From assembly GCF_014656195.1 (NCBI RefSeq), contig NZ_BNBY01000003.1, forward strand, positions 392,903 to 456,902: a stretch of 64,000 nt of DNA. The letters run 5' to 3'. The notes beneath the pieces were generated by a model. It saw only the letters and a program-made list of their open reading frames with translations, was not told the DNA's origin and did not search any database. Below, piece after piece: positions 16,894 to 24,912 of the stretch. The position numbers and the translations under genes are program-made. Every line of letters begins with the position of its first letter. The first letter of the stretch is position 1. Source of the DNA: Kitasatospora xanthocidica. GTDB taxonomy: Bacteria > Actinomycetota > Actinomycetes > Streptomycetales > Streptomycetaceae.

Positions 16894-17580
16894 ATGACCC
16901 CGGAGGAGAAGCCGAGGGCCATCGCCGTCCTCAAGCACGCGTTCCACGTCGAAGGTGACGTGAACGCTCCTCGGGAACTGGCCTGGATCCTGGCCGATGA
17001 CGGTGACCGAGCGGGAAGCGAGGAGTACGCCAAGATCGCGCTTGAGCTCGGCGAGGTAAATGTGTTGCGCGGGCTGGGGATGAAGCACGCCTCCGAGGGC
17101 AACCATAGCGCCGCCGCAGGGCTGTACTGGCACGCCTACAACCTGGGCATGACCTGGATCCTGCTCGACCTCGCCGACCTCCGGGAGAAGCAGGGTGACC
17201 TCCGCCGCGCCGGACGCCTCTACCGACGAGCGCTCCGTGACGGCCAGTCGTACGCCGCCCACGGCCTGGTCCGGATTCTCGAACTCACCGGACAGGGACG
17301 GGCTGCCGAGGAGCTGGCGAACCGCTCCTACGACACCGTGGAAACGCTCGCCCGTGTCCGTGCGGCGAACGGACAGCGGGACAGTGCCGAACTGCTTCTC
17401 CGCGCCCTGGTCGTCAAGGGACACACCGAAGCCCTCCTTGCCCTGGGGCAGATCCGCCAGGCCGCTGGGGACCGCGCTGAAGCCGAGTCGGCCTTCCGTC
17501 AGGCCACCGCCGCCGGCGCTGACCGAGCCATCCAGGCGCTCACCGACCTACGTGCCGATGCGCAGGACAACGCTCACTGA
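16894..17580 (+). CDS. TPR/Sel1-like repeat protein, C-terminal part of the frameshifted gene
   Basis: 228 residues from ATG 16894 made of helical repeats of ~34 residues, e.g. REKQGDLRRAGRLYRRALRDG and GQIRQAAGDRAEAESAFRQA. The same frame reads sensibly back to ~16780 (YQARWLAEKGRHRLALAL), before any good start codon, which argues that this part was once continuous with the nuclease domain. The ATG has no clear ribosome site. Alternatively it is translated by reinitiation or programmed frameshifting. TPR arrays in such proteins commonly recognise partner or phage proteins. Confidence 0.7.
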   Translation: MTPEEKPRAIAVLKHAFHVEGDVNAPRELAWILADDGDRAGSEEYAKIALELGEVNVLRGLGMKHASEGNHSAAAGLYWHAYNLGMTWILLDLADLREKQGDLRRAGRLYRRALRDGQSYAAHGLVRILELTGQGRAAEELANRSYDTVETLARVRAANGQRDSAELLLRALVVKGHTEALLALGQIRQAAGDRAEAESAFRQATAAGADRAIQALTDLRADAQDNAH

Positions 17581-17728
17581 ACCCAGCCGCCCGCACCTAA
17601 GGGCCCGGGGTTCACCACGCCGAGAGACTGCGCGGCCCACAGCTCCACGTTCAACCCAGGCGCCGCTGGCAGAGCAGGCGATGGTCCGGTACCCCGCGAG
17701 CCGGAAAGGATCGAGCAGCGACGCGTCC

Positions 17729-17885
17729 TCGGATTGAGGACAGACGCGCCGGGGCCCGCCTCGCCGACCCAGCCGGCGCCGACCAGCGGGGGGGATGGTG
17801 TAGCCGAGGTGCTGGAGGCTGTAGAGGACGTTCCTCTCCCTCGTTGCCGGTGATCAGGCGGCCGCCGACGCGGCTGTAGTGGGCT
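17729..17885 (-). pseudogene. decayed flavodoxin-family fragment (third copy)
   Basis: About 155 bp clearly related to the flavodoxin gene at 23111-23827 (CTCGCCGACCCAGCCGGC, AGGTGCTGGAGGCTGTAGAG and TTGCCGGTGATCAGG blocks are shared), but with point changes and an internal deletion of ~25 bp in the HCAMNVL segment that destroys the frame. It lies inside the island, between the TPR gene and the DUF255 remnant. Confidence 0.8.
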
Positions 17886-18039
17886 GTGGCACCAGAGGCC
17901 GCAGTCAAGCCTCGGTCACGATGTCGTGTGCGGCGTCTGGGTCGACCACCATGCCAGCACACCACATGCATCCCTGCGCGCCACGCAGGACCCGGCTGAG
18001 CCGGACGTAGTGACCGGTCCCTTGGCCCCGGGCAATCGG

Positions 18040-18245
18040 AGGCGAGGTACGAGCTGCGCCAACACCACGTGTGCGCCATCGGGTGGCACCAGTGACAGGA
18101 CGCGTACCCGACACTCAGCAGCCCCTTCACGCCCCGCCGCTCGGCCTCTGCGAAGGCGTCCGGCCACCCCAGGGCCACCAGTCGACGGGGGTATCGGCGT
18201 GCTCAAACAGGTTCGGGAAGGTCACATTGGCCAGACAGTTCACCC
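18040..18245 (-). pseudogene. remnant of a DUF255/YyaL-type thioredoxin-domain protein
   Basis: Reading leftward, 18245-18200 gives NLFEHADTPVDWWPWG, then after a frame change AFAEAERRGVKGLLSVGYA and CHWC. This is the N-terminal thioredoxin-like domain of the YyaL/SSP411 family (canonically HADNPVDWWPW...VGYSSCHWCHVM). The frame breaks at the WPWG junction and the rest of the ~650-residue protein is absent, so it is a fossil. The tail to 17905 reads CMWCAGMVVDPDAAHDIVTEA, not recognised. The remaining 17581-18429 has no intact gene. Confidence 0.75.
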
Positions 18246-18392
18246 TGTGGGCAGTGCCAGACACCGGCTGCGGGAATCACCGATGGGGAAACGGACGAGT
18301 GGCGTCGATGTCAGCCGGTCGGTTCGTGCAGTCCCACCGCACCCGCCTCGGCTGTGGAGCAGAGCGGCACAGCACTCCCCCCGCACCCCTTC

Positions 18393-18430
18393 TTGTGCAA
18401 GTGACAGTAACTGAAGTACCTTGCAAGACA
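18393..18430 (+). promoter_or_regulatory. promoter of the NUDIX operon with inverted repeat
   Basis: A TTGTGC (18393-18398) and TACCTT (18417-18422) pair with an 18-bp spacer resembles a housekeeping promoter. The -10 element ends 8 nt before the ATG, implying an almost leaderless mRNA, consistent with the absence of a ribosome site. TGCAAG (18396-18401) and CTTGCA (18420-18425) form a 6-bp inverted repeat spanning both elements, a plausible operator, perhaps for the encoded winged-helix protein itself. Confidence 0.45.
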
Positions 18431-19173
18431 TGCAAGATGACGTGTGGTCACCGACACCCGTACTACTGACGGTCGATCTCGTGATCCTGACGCTGCGGGA
18501 GAGCCGTCTGCACGTCCTCCTGGTGGAGCGCGGCGAAGATCCCTTCCGGGGCATGCCCGCCCTCCCCGGAGGATTCCTGAACCACGATGGTGAGGAGATC
18601 CTGGATGCCGCCCACCGCGAACTGAGCGAGGAAACGGCCCTGGCGGCCAGCTGGGTGCACCTTGAACAGCTGGCTGTATACGGGGCCTCGGACCGCGATC
18701 CGCGGGGCCGAGTCGTCTCCGTGGCTCACCTGGCGATCGCGCCGGAGCTGCCCGACCCGGTCGCGGGGACGGATGCCACCCATGCCGCGTGGGTTCCCGC
18801 AGAAGCCGTCCTGTCCGGCGAGGTGGAGCTCGCCTTCGACCACCGTCGGATCGCCACGGACGGGATCGAACGCGCGCGCACCAAGCTCGAGTTCTCGGCG
18901 CTCGCCACAGCATTCTGCAGGGAGAACTTCACCATCGCAGAGCTGCAACAGGTGTACGAGGCCGTCTGGGGCACCGAACTCGACACCCGCAACTTCTACC
19001 GGAAGGTCCAAGCTGCGAAGGGATTCATCGTCCCCTCCGGCACGGATCGCAGAACCACGGGAGGACGGCCCGCACGGCTGTACCGGGCCGGCCCGAAAAC
19101 CGTGCTGTTCCCGCCGCTGATACGGCCCGCGCCATCCGCGACGGACGAGAACACGAGAGGGGAAGAGGGATAG
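18430..19173 (+). CDS. NUDIX-winged-helix protein, NrtR-like
   Basis: A 247-residue protein with an N-terminal NUDIX domain (LLTVDLVILTL, LPGGFLNHDGEE, AHRELSEETAL) and a C-terminal winged helix (FTIAELQQVYEAVWG, NFYRKVQAAKGF). This architecture matches NrtR-type regulators, which bind ADP-ribose or related nucleotides through a NUDIX fold that is often inactive. The usual EExG of the NUDIX box reads EETA, so catalysis is doubtful. ATG 18430 was chosen over TTG 18421. It is the first gene of a four-gene operon; its TAG is immediately followed by the next ATG. A nucleotide-sensing regulator beside a nucleosidase-like protein suggests that it senses the state of the nucleotide pool (inference). 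Confidence 0.8.
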   Translation: MQDDVWSPTPVLLTVDLVILTLRESRLHVLLVERGEDPFRGMPALPGGFLNHDGEEILDAAHRELSEETALAASWVHLEQLAVYGASDRDPRGRVVSVAHLAIAPELPDPVAGTDATHAAWVPAEAVLSGEVELAFDHRRIATDGIERARTKLEFSALATAFCRENFTIAELQQVYEAVWGTELDTRNFYRKVQAAKGFIVPSGTDRRTTGGRPARLYRAGPKTVLFPPLIRPAPSATDENTRGEEG

Positions 19174-20337
19174 ATGTCAAATGGCCCGGTGGTGGTTCTC
19201 ACTGCCCTCAATCTTGAGTACCAGGCCGTACGCCAGAAACTGGCGGGTCCGCAGGTGCACCGCCATGAGCGTGGCACCCGGTTCGAAGTGGGAACCGTGC
19301 AGGGCACGTCGTGCCGTGTCGCGCTGGGCCTGACGAGCAAGGGGAACCACTCCGCCGCAGTGATCGCCGAACGCGCGATTCAGGAGTTCTCGCCGGTGGC
19401 CGTGCTGTTCGTCGGGGTCGCCGGCGCCCTGTGGGATACCACCAGGCTGGGCGACGTGGTGATGGCGTCACACGTCTACGCCTACCACGGCGGGACCAGC
19501 GAGGACGACGGGCTCAAAGCCCGCCCTCGGGTGTGGGAAGCACCGCACGGCATCAGCCAGCTCGCCTCGCACCTGGCCCGCCTGAACGACTGGGCGGACC
19601 CCGCGCCCGGGCACGAGGAGGAACCGCAGGTCCGCTTCGGGGCGGTCGCCGCCGGCGAGGTCGTCCAGAACTCGAGGATCTCGGCCGAGGCGAAGTGGAT
19701 CCGGCAACACTACAACGACGCGCTCGCCATCGAGATGGAGGCGGCCGGTGTGGCCCAGGCCGGCCATCTCAACGGGGCACCGGTGGCCATCATCCGGGGG
19801 ATCAGCGACCGGGCGGACGGCACGAAGAACAGCGCGGACGACCGCAACTGGCAGCCGCGGGCCGCAGCGAACGCGGCGGCTTTCGCCACTCGGCTGGCGG
19901 TGGAACTGATGGGGGAAGTGGAGGAGAACGCGATGCCCCGGGACGACAGGGTCCGTTCGGCCGACAGGCTCGGCCAACACGTCAGCAACACCGTCCACAA
20001 CAGCACCGTCGGCATCATGGCCGGTTCGGTCACGGGCAGCAGCGTCCACATGGACACGGCCCCGAAGCCATCCGGGCCAACGGATCTGGTCACGGAACTG
20101 AGCAGCTTCCGTAAGCAGTTGGGGCGCCACCGCTTCGAGGGCGCCCTCGACGAGGACACCTACCGGGAGGCCCTGGCCGACCTGGACTCCGCCCTCCGGT
20201 CAGCTGGGGGAAACACCCCCGAATCGTCGAAGCGGACGGCCATGACACTCAGGAGGCTGCGTGGGCTGGTGGCTGAATGCCCGGCGCTGGTGACCCGGCT
20301 GGCCCCTCTGATCACCGCGGCCGGTGACCTGTCATGA
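19174..20337 (+). CDS. nucleoside phosphorylase/nucleosidase-superfamily protein with C-terminal signalling motif
   Basis: 387 residues. Residues 1-250 are a PNP/MTAN-type domain: VVLTALNLEYQAV, LGLTSKGNHSAA, VLFVGVAGAL, LGDVVMAS, the catalytic AIEMEAAGVAQA and IIRGISDRADG, with Glu and Asp preserved. Residues 276-293 read NSTVGIMAGSVTGSSVHM, followed by an ~85-residue helical tail. Stand-alone PNP domains of this sort serve as effectors in NLR-like immune proteins, and some cleave ATP during phage infection. The short motif is nearly repeated at the N-terminus of the next protein. The stop overlaps the next ATG (ATGA). I predict a nucleotide-depleting effector; ordinary MTA/SAH salvage is unlikely given length and context. 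Confidence 0.8.
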   Translation: MSNGPVVVLTALNLEYQAVRQKLAGPQVHRHERGTRFEVGTVQGTSCRVALGLTSKGNHSAAVIAERAIQEFSPVAVLFVGVAGALWDTTRLGDVVMASHVYAYHGGTSEDDGLKARPRVWEAPHGISQLASHLARLNDWADPAPGHEEEPQVRFGAVAAGEVVQNSRISAEAKWIRQHYNDALAIEMEAAGVAQAGHLNGAPVAIIRGISDRADGTKNSADDRNWQPRAAANAAAFATRLAVELMGEVEENAMPRDDRVRSADRLGQHVSNTVHNSTVGIMAGSVTGSSVHMDTAPKPSGPTDLVTELSSFRKQLGRHRFEGALDEDTYREALADLDSALRSAGGNTPESSKRTAMTLRRLRGLVAECPALVTRLAPLITAAGDLS

Positions 20338-22316
20338 ACCACGACAACGATGCCGCGTACAGCTCGGCCGCGTACGACTCCACGGTCGGGATCCAGGCCG
20401 GGACCGTGCACAACTCCAACGTCTACTTCGTCCACCCGGATGCCTCACCGCAGGAGAAGTACCGGCTGGGCGTACGGTTCCTGGAGGACGGCGTCCCGAG
20501 CCGCGCCCGCGAAATGATCACCGACGCGATGGTGCACGGGTGCGACGGCGCGGAGGTGCGCTTCCACTGGGTGCTCGCCGTGCTCAGCGCACGCACCTAC
20601 CAGGACCTCACCACTGAAGATGTCCACCGGCTGCACTACACCTCCGGGCTCGTACGGATCTACGCGGAGGGAGAGTGGAAGGAAGCCCTGCGTGTCGTTT
20701 TCGACCTGTTGGCGGTGCTCAGCGCCGCGGGCGGCGAGACCGGAGCCGTGCTGAAGCAGCTGCATGACCTGCCGTCCCGCCAGCGCGAAGCGATCCTCCG
20801 CCACCTCGACCTCATGCTCACCGGAGGGCTGAAGGACGACCTGTGGGCGGAGACCTGCGAACGGGCCGGGGCGGAACGCTTCGGCAACGACCGGGTCCGG
20901 CGAGTCTGGGCCTATTTTGCTCCCGATCCCATCGGGGCGCGGGCCGTTCCACCCCGCCCGAGCGCCGTGGCCGCCGCCCGGGCGGCCCTCCCGGTGCGGG
21001 CCGCCCTGTTCGCCTTCAGCAGCGCGCTCCTCTGGGCCCTGGCACTGATCGCGAATCCGGTCTGGGCCGCCGCCGAGTTGCTGGTGGCGCTCGGCGCGGG
21101 TCTGACCGCGGCCCGATCCGGCCTCCGGTGGTGGGGTCGGGAACTCCGGTCGGACCTCACGGCCGGGGCCCGCGTCCCGCACCCGCGCGGTCCCGCCTCT
21201 CCCGAGGACGGGTTCACCAACCGCGTCCGCCATTCGTTCGATCACTACTTCAGCGTTCGCACGCCCTACGGGTTCCCCCCGGACGCCTGGCTCGCCCACA
21301 CCGTTCAGATCCGCGGCAGCCTCGCCGCCGAGATCGCGGACCTCTATCGGGAGAGCCGGATCGGCGTGGAGCGGGTCACGTGGTTGATCCGCTACCTCGC
21401 CGAGGACGCCCGGAACCGCCACAACAACGGCACCCTGTTCGATCGTCACCGCCAGGACCCGACTCCGGCCAGGACGAAGGCCCTGACCGTGGCAGCCCTC
21501 GCCATTCTCGGCGCCTCGGCTCTGGCCGCATCCGGCACGGCCATCTCGGGGGCCGCCTCTCCGCAACCACTGTGGGCGTTCCTGGCCGTGCTCGGTGCGG
21601 CCTGGTCCGGGCACGCGGCAGCTTCCCGGTGGCTGGAGATCCGACGTGAAGAGCACCGACTGGCCCGGGAGACCCAGGAGTACCACGAACAGCTGACCGC
21701 ACGGCAGATCGCCCACCGGCGCTGGAAGGAATTCCTGGACGTCACGCGCCCTACCGAGCTGGAAATGGAGACCTGGCTCACCTGCGACAAGACTTCGTTC
21801 GTCGATGAGGCGCTCCGGTATCACCGGCTCACCTGGCGTGACCTGGTCACCCACACAATCCTGGTGGCCCCGGCGCCTTCCTGCAAACGGGGCCGGGTCC
21901 GGGGCGGCCCCTGGCGGTACTCGCACTACGTCTTCCGTCTGTTCCTGTTCACCCAGGACGGCGTCCGCGAGGTCAGCTCCGAGTTCAACTCATCCGACGC
22001 GACGCGCAGGAACGAGCAGCGGAGCAACTACCGGTTCGATGCGCTGTCCTACGTGCAGGTGACGGAGAACGCCGACATCGGCTACGACCTCGAGCTCGTC
22101 CTCACCAACGGTCCGGCCAGGAAGATCCGCGTCAAGGACGCTGACGCCCATCACCTGGCGCCGGCCGAGAACGCTCAGGAGATCTCCGAGATCAACCTCA
22201 GCGCGGCCGGCTCCACCCACGCCTTCCGCATCCTGGAGGGGGTAGCGGCGGACGGTAAGGGCTGGATCGAACGGCACAGCCCCAACAACCTGACGCCCTT
22301 CCAAATCGCTGGCTGA
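20334..22316 (+). CDS. large membrane-anchored protein of unknown family, motif-paired with the PNP protein
   Basis: 660 residues. The N-terminus (15-32) reads DSTVGIQAGTVHNSNVYF, closely similar to residues 276-293 of the upstream PNP protein. A helical region (~40-205) precedes a hydrophobic pair at ~218-265. A soluble stretch (~280-375) includes HSFDHYFSVRTPYGFPPD. A second hydrophobic pair is at ~382-430. Then comes a charged helix (EIRREEHRLARETQEYHEQLTA) and a C-terminal domain with a predicted beta-rich core (SHYVFRLFLFTQDGVREVSSEF, GYDLELVLTNGPARKIRV). No family recognised. ATG 20334 overlaps the upstream stop. The shared motif implies that the two proteins associate at the membrane. 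Confidence 0.75.
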   Translation: MNHDNDAAYSSAAYDSTVGIQAGTVHNSNVYFVHPDASPQEKYRLGVRFLEDGVPSRAREMITDAMVHGCDGAEVRFHWVLAVLSARTYQDLTTEDVHRLHYTSGLVRIYAEGEWKEALRVVFDLLAVLSAAGGETGAVLKQLHDLPSRQREAILRHLDLMLTGGLKDDLWAETCERAGAERFGNDRVRRVWAYFAPDPIGARAVPPRPSAVAAARAALPVRAALFAFSSALLWALALIANPVWAAAELLVALGAGLTAARSGLRWWGRELRSDLTAGARVPHPRGPASPEDGFTNRVRHSFDHYFSVRTPYGFPPDAWLAHTVQIRGSLAAEIADLYRESRIGVERVTWLIRYLAEDARNRHNNGTLFDRHRQDPTPARTKALTVAALAILGASALAASGTAISGAASPQPLWAFLAVLGAAWSGHAAASRWLEIRREEHRLARETQEYHEQLTARQIAHRRWKEFLDVTRPTELEMETWLTCDKTSFVDEALRYHRLTWRDLVTHTILVAPAPSCKRGRVRGGPWRYSHYVFRLFLFTQDGVREVSSEFNSSDATRRNEQRSNYRFDALSYVQVTENADIGYDLELVLTNGPARKIRVKDADAHHLAPAENAQEISEINLSAAGSTHAFRILEGVAADGKGWIERHSPNNLTPFQIAG

Positions 22317-22342
22317 TCCACAACTCGATCTTGGGAGTTCCC

Positions 22343-22876
22343 GTGACCTCCACGGACGACGTCACCGAGAGCAGAATCCTGCTGGCCGAATACGACTGCC
22401 TCAAGGAGGAGCAGAAGACCCGCATCGGGTTCCGCGACAACCTGCTCTACTTCACGCTTGCCGCGGCCACTGCGGTTGTGGCGGTCACCGTCCAAAGCGG
22501 ACAGTCCCGGCTGCTGCTCTTCGTCCCCGCGATCTGCCTGATCCTTGGCTGGACCTACCTGGTCAACGACGAGAAGATCTCGGCGATCGGCTGCTACGTC
22601 CGCGACCGACTGGGACCGCGCCTGGGGGAACTCGCCTCTGCCCACAGCACGGTGTTCAACTGGGAGGTCTACCACCGCAATGTCGCGGGCCGCACCACGC
22701 GCAAACGGCTTCAGACTGCAGTAGACCTGTTCACCTACCTAGTCCTGCCCATGGTCTGCACGACCGCGTTCTGGTGCTCCCCCACCGCCCAGCCCCTGCT
22801 CGTACTCGCTTCTCTCGTGCAGACGCTCGCCCTGACCGTACTGGGCTGGCAGTTCCTGCGCCGTGCGGAGCGGTAG
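22343..22876 (+). CDS. small membrane protein with two transmembrane pairs
   Basis: 177 residues from GTG 22343, with GGGAG 6 nt upstream. After a charged N-terminus (EYDCLKEEQKTRIGFRDN) come two helices at ~36-55 and ~59-78 (YFTLAAATAVVAVTV, LLLFVPAICLILGWTYLV), a soluble middle and a second pair near the end. The EEQ..RI.FRDN then two-TM pattern resembles small membrane effectors in bacterial conflict operons (SLATT-like), but the match is loose. It lies 26 bp after the large membrane protein and is probably the last gene of the operon. The frame continues 47 codons past its TAG with protein-like text. Confidence 0.65.
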   Translation: MTSTDDVTESRILLAEYDCLKEEQKTRIGFRDNLLYFTLAAATAVVAVTVQSGQSRLLLFVPAICLILGWTYLVNDEKISAIGCYVRDRLGPRLGELASAHSTVFNWEVYHRNVAGRTTRKRLQTAVDLFTYLVLPMVCTTAFWCSPTAQPLLVLASLVQTLALTVLGWQFLRRAER

Positions 22877-23110
22877 AACAGCCCTGCCGGAATCCCTGCG
22901 GCCCACACCGTCGCCCAAGCCCTGCTCCCGGCGCGCGACCGCCCCGGACGTATCGGTCACAGCGCAGACGGCATCAACGCGCTCACGGCCCTGCTCCTCG
23001 GCGAGCCTCGCTCCGCCTGACCGTCCCGCCATGGGTCTGCCGAGCTGCGCACGTCACGGCACCTGACCTGCACCTTACGGGCAAGCGGTTCCGCAGAGGC
23101 GGGACAGAGC
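22877..23110. other. gap between island operon and flavodoxin gene
   Basis: No independent gene seen. Reading on in the frame of the preceding membrane protein, codons up to a TGA at 23018-23020 give a protein-like stretch including ALLPARDRPGRIGHSADGIN. This may be a former C-terminus separated by a new stop codon, or the tail of an unrelated lost gene. Confidence 0.4.
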
Positions 23111-23550
23111 TCAGCGGTGTTCGGGGTTGTCGAAGTCGAAGCGGCAGCCGGCGTCCCACTCCGAGCGCTGGTTGCCGTGGGCCGGGATGCCGCCGGCGTC
23201 CTTGAGCAGGCGGGCCAGGTGGAGCTGGTTCCAGGTCATGAAGGTGGTGTTGCGGTTGGTGAAGTCGTTCTCCGGCCCGCCGGAGCCGGGGTCGAGGTAG
23301 GACGGGCCCGGCCCGGCCTCGCCGACCCAGCCGGCGTCGGCCTGCGGCGGGATGACGTAGCCCAGGTGCTGGAGGCTGTAGAGGACGTTCATCGCGCAGT
23401 GCTTGGCGCCGTCCTCGTTGCCGGTGATCAGGCAGCCGCCGACCCGGCCGTAGTAGGCGTACTGGCCTTCGGAGTTGAGGATCGAGGAGCAGGCGTAGAG
23501 CCGCTCGATGACCTTCTTCATCACGGAGGAGTTGTCGCCCAGCCAGACGG
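23111..23550. repeat. right arm of ~440-bp direct repeat
   Basis: This stretch and 15449-15888 are in the same orientation and nearly identical, differing at scattered positions. They bracket ~7.2 kb of accessory genes. Recombination between them would delete the island and leave one intact flavodoxin gene. Confidence 0.85.
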
Positions 23551-23827
23551 GTCCGGCGAGGGTGAGGATGTCGGCGGCCATCACCTGGGAGTAGATGACC
23601 GGCCACTCGTCGGTCTCCCAGCCGTGTTCGGTCATGTCTGGCCAGACGCCGGTGGCGATGTCGAGGTCGACGGCGCGGAGGACGTCGACGGTGACGCCCT
23701 GGCGTTGCAGGATGCCGGTGGAGACGTCGATCAGGCCCTGGGTGTGGCTGCGTTCCGGGGAGCGCTTGAGGGTGCAGTTGATCACCAGGGCGCGCAGGTC
23801 GGCGTACGACGTCGTCGGGTCCGGCAC
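23111..23827 (-). CDS. flavodoxin-family/NADPH-dependent FMN reductase-like protein
   Basis: 238 residues with a flavodoxin-like fold: LRALVINCTLKRSPERS is the first strand and phosphate-binding loop for FMN, LAGPVWLGDNSSVMKKVIERL the second flavin-contact loop and VGGCLITGNEDGAKH the third. The C-terminal extension (PSYLDPGSGGPENDFTNRNT onward) is long for the family. GTG 23827 is supported by GGAGGA 5 nt upstream. This is the only complete copy of three in the window; its 3' 440 bp is duplicated at 15449-15888. It probably reduces quinones or other small acceptors. Confidence 0.85.
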   Translation of the reverse strand: MPDPTTSYADLRALVINCTLKRSPERSHTQGLIDVSTGILQRQGVTVDVLRAVDLDIATGVWPDMTEHGWETDEWPVIYSQVMAADILTLAGPVWLGDNSSVMKKVIERLYACSSILNSEGQYAYYGRVGGCLITGNEDGAKHCAMNVLYSLQHLGYVIPPQADAGWVGEAGPGPSYLDPGSGGPENDFTNRNTTFMTWNQLHLARLLKDAGGIPAHGNQRSEWDAGCRFDFDNPEHR

Positions 23828-23965
23828 GGGGTCCTCCGTCGGGCGGCGGTCGGGGGCTGGTCGGGGGCGGATCGGGGGGCTGGTCGGGTGGCGGGCTCCC
23901 CGGACAGCTCACCAGTGCGGCTCCGCGGGCGCACACGGGGCTGAGCCGGTCGGGGGGCCGGTCGG

Positions 23966-24751
23966 TCAGGACGGCAGGGGGCGGCGGACGATGAGCATGT
24001 CCTGGGTGTGGCCGATGGCGTAGCCGCCGTCGGGGCGGGCGAAGTGGTCCTGGACGTAGGCGGTGAGGGCCGCGCGGGAGGGGCGGGGGTCGAGGGTGGC
24101 GAGGTCGGCGACGTTGACCATGAACTCGGCGACGTCCACGGCCTCGGCGAGGTGCGGCGCGCGGTAGTGGAGGTCCAGGGCTTCCAGGGCGATGTCGTCC
24201 TCCGGGTGCTGCGCGCGCAGCCGGGCGGCGAGCGGGGCGAGGTCGTAGCGGACGCCGGAGAAGTGGGCGGCCATCCGCATGCAGGGGCTCTCCGGGTTCT
24301 GCAGAACGACCAGCAGGGTGCCGCCGGGGGCCGTCCAGTCGAGGGCACGGCTGACAGTGTCGAACCAGTCCGCCTCCGGGACGTAGTAGAGCACGTGCGA
24401 GAGGTGGACGAGGTCGGCCGGCTCGGGCGGCTGGGCGCGGTCGAGCCGGTCCGGGAGGATGACGGCCTCGGGGCAGGTGACGGCGAGCTTCTCCCGCATC
24501 GCCGCGCTGGGCTCGACGGCCACCGTACGGTCGAAGGAGCGGGCCAGGTAGGCGGTGGTGCGGCCGTCGCCGGCGCCGAGGTCCAGCAGGACGCGGCGGT
24601 GCGGCAGGGTGGCGACGAGCTCGCCCAGCCGGGCGTGGGTGACGGGCTTCTCGTCCGTGCCGGCGAGGAAGAGCTCGAACACCCGGCGGTAGTCGGCGCT
24701 CGACACGTCGAGTACGCGGACCGGGTCGGCGTCCTTCGTCCTGGTGTCCAC
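23966..24751 (-). CDS. class I SAM-dependent methyltransferase
   Basis: 261 residues from GTG 24751, with GAGGGAGG 7 nt upstream; a start at 24799 would add 16 poorly ordered residues. Motif I VLLDLGAGDGRTTAYL binds SAM, with the acidic residue after strand 2 in VAVEPSAAM, motif II LVHLSHVLYYV and post-motif APGGTLLVVLQ. The N-terminal YRRVFELFLAGTDEKP is a helical cap as in small-molecule methyltransferases. Substrate not predictable. It is divergent from the DHA2 exporter, with which it may share a promoter region. Confidence 0.85.
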   Translation of the reverse strand: MDTRTKDADPVRVLDVSSADYRRVFELFLAGTDEKPVTHARLGELVATLPHRRVLLDLGAGDGRTTAYLARSFDRTVAVEPSAAMREKLAVTCPEAVILPDRLDRAQPPEPADLVHLSHVLYYVPEADWFDTVSRALDWTAPGGTLLVVLQNPESPCMRMAAHFSGVRYDLAPLAARLRAQHPEDDIALEALDLHYRAPHLAEAVDVAEFMVNVADLATLDPRPSRAALTAYVQDHFARPDGGYAIGHTQDMLIVRRPLPS

Positions 24752-24912
24752 CGTGTGGCCTCCCTCGGGTTCCTCTGACGTCGTACGGGGCGCGCCCATT
24801 GCACCCCGGCGTACGGCCGGTCGGGTGCAGGGACGTTCCTGCCCGCGTGTCGCGAGGGGAATCGAAGGGGAGATCGAAGAGGAGGGGCGGGGGCGGTGAA
24901 GGGAGGACTGCG

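Noticed and set aside
19174..20337. Simple MTA/SAH nucleosidase
   Set aside because: The catalytic core fits the superfamily, but the ~135-residue C-terminal extension with a shared motif and the operon context make housekeeping salvage unlikely.
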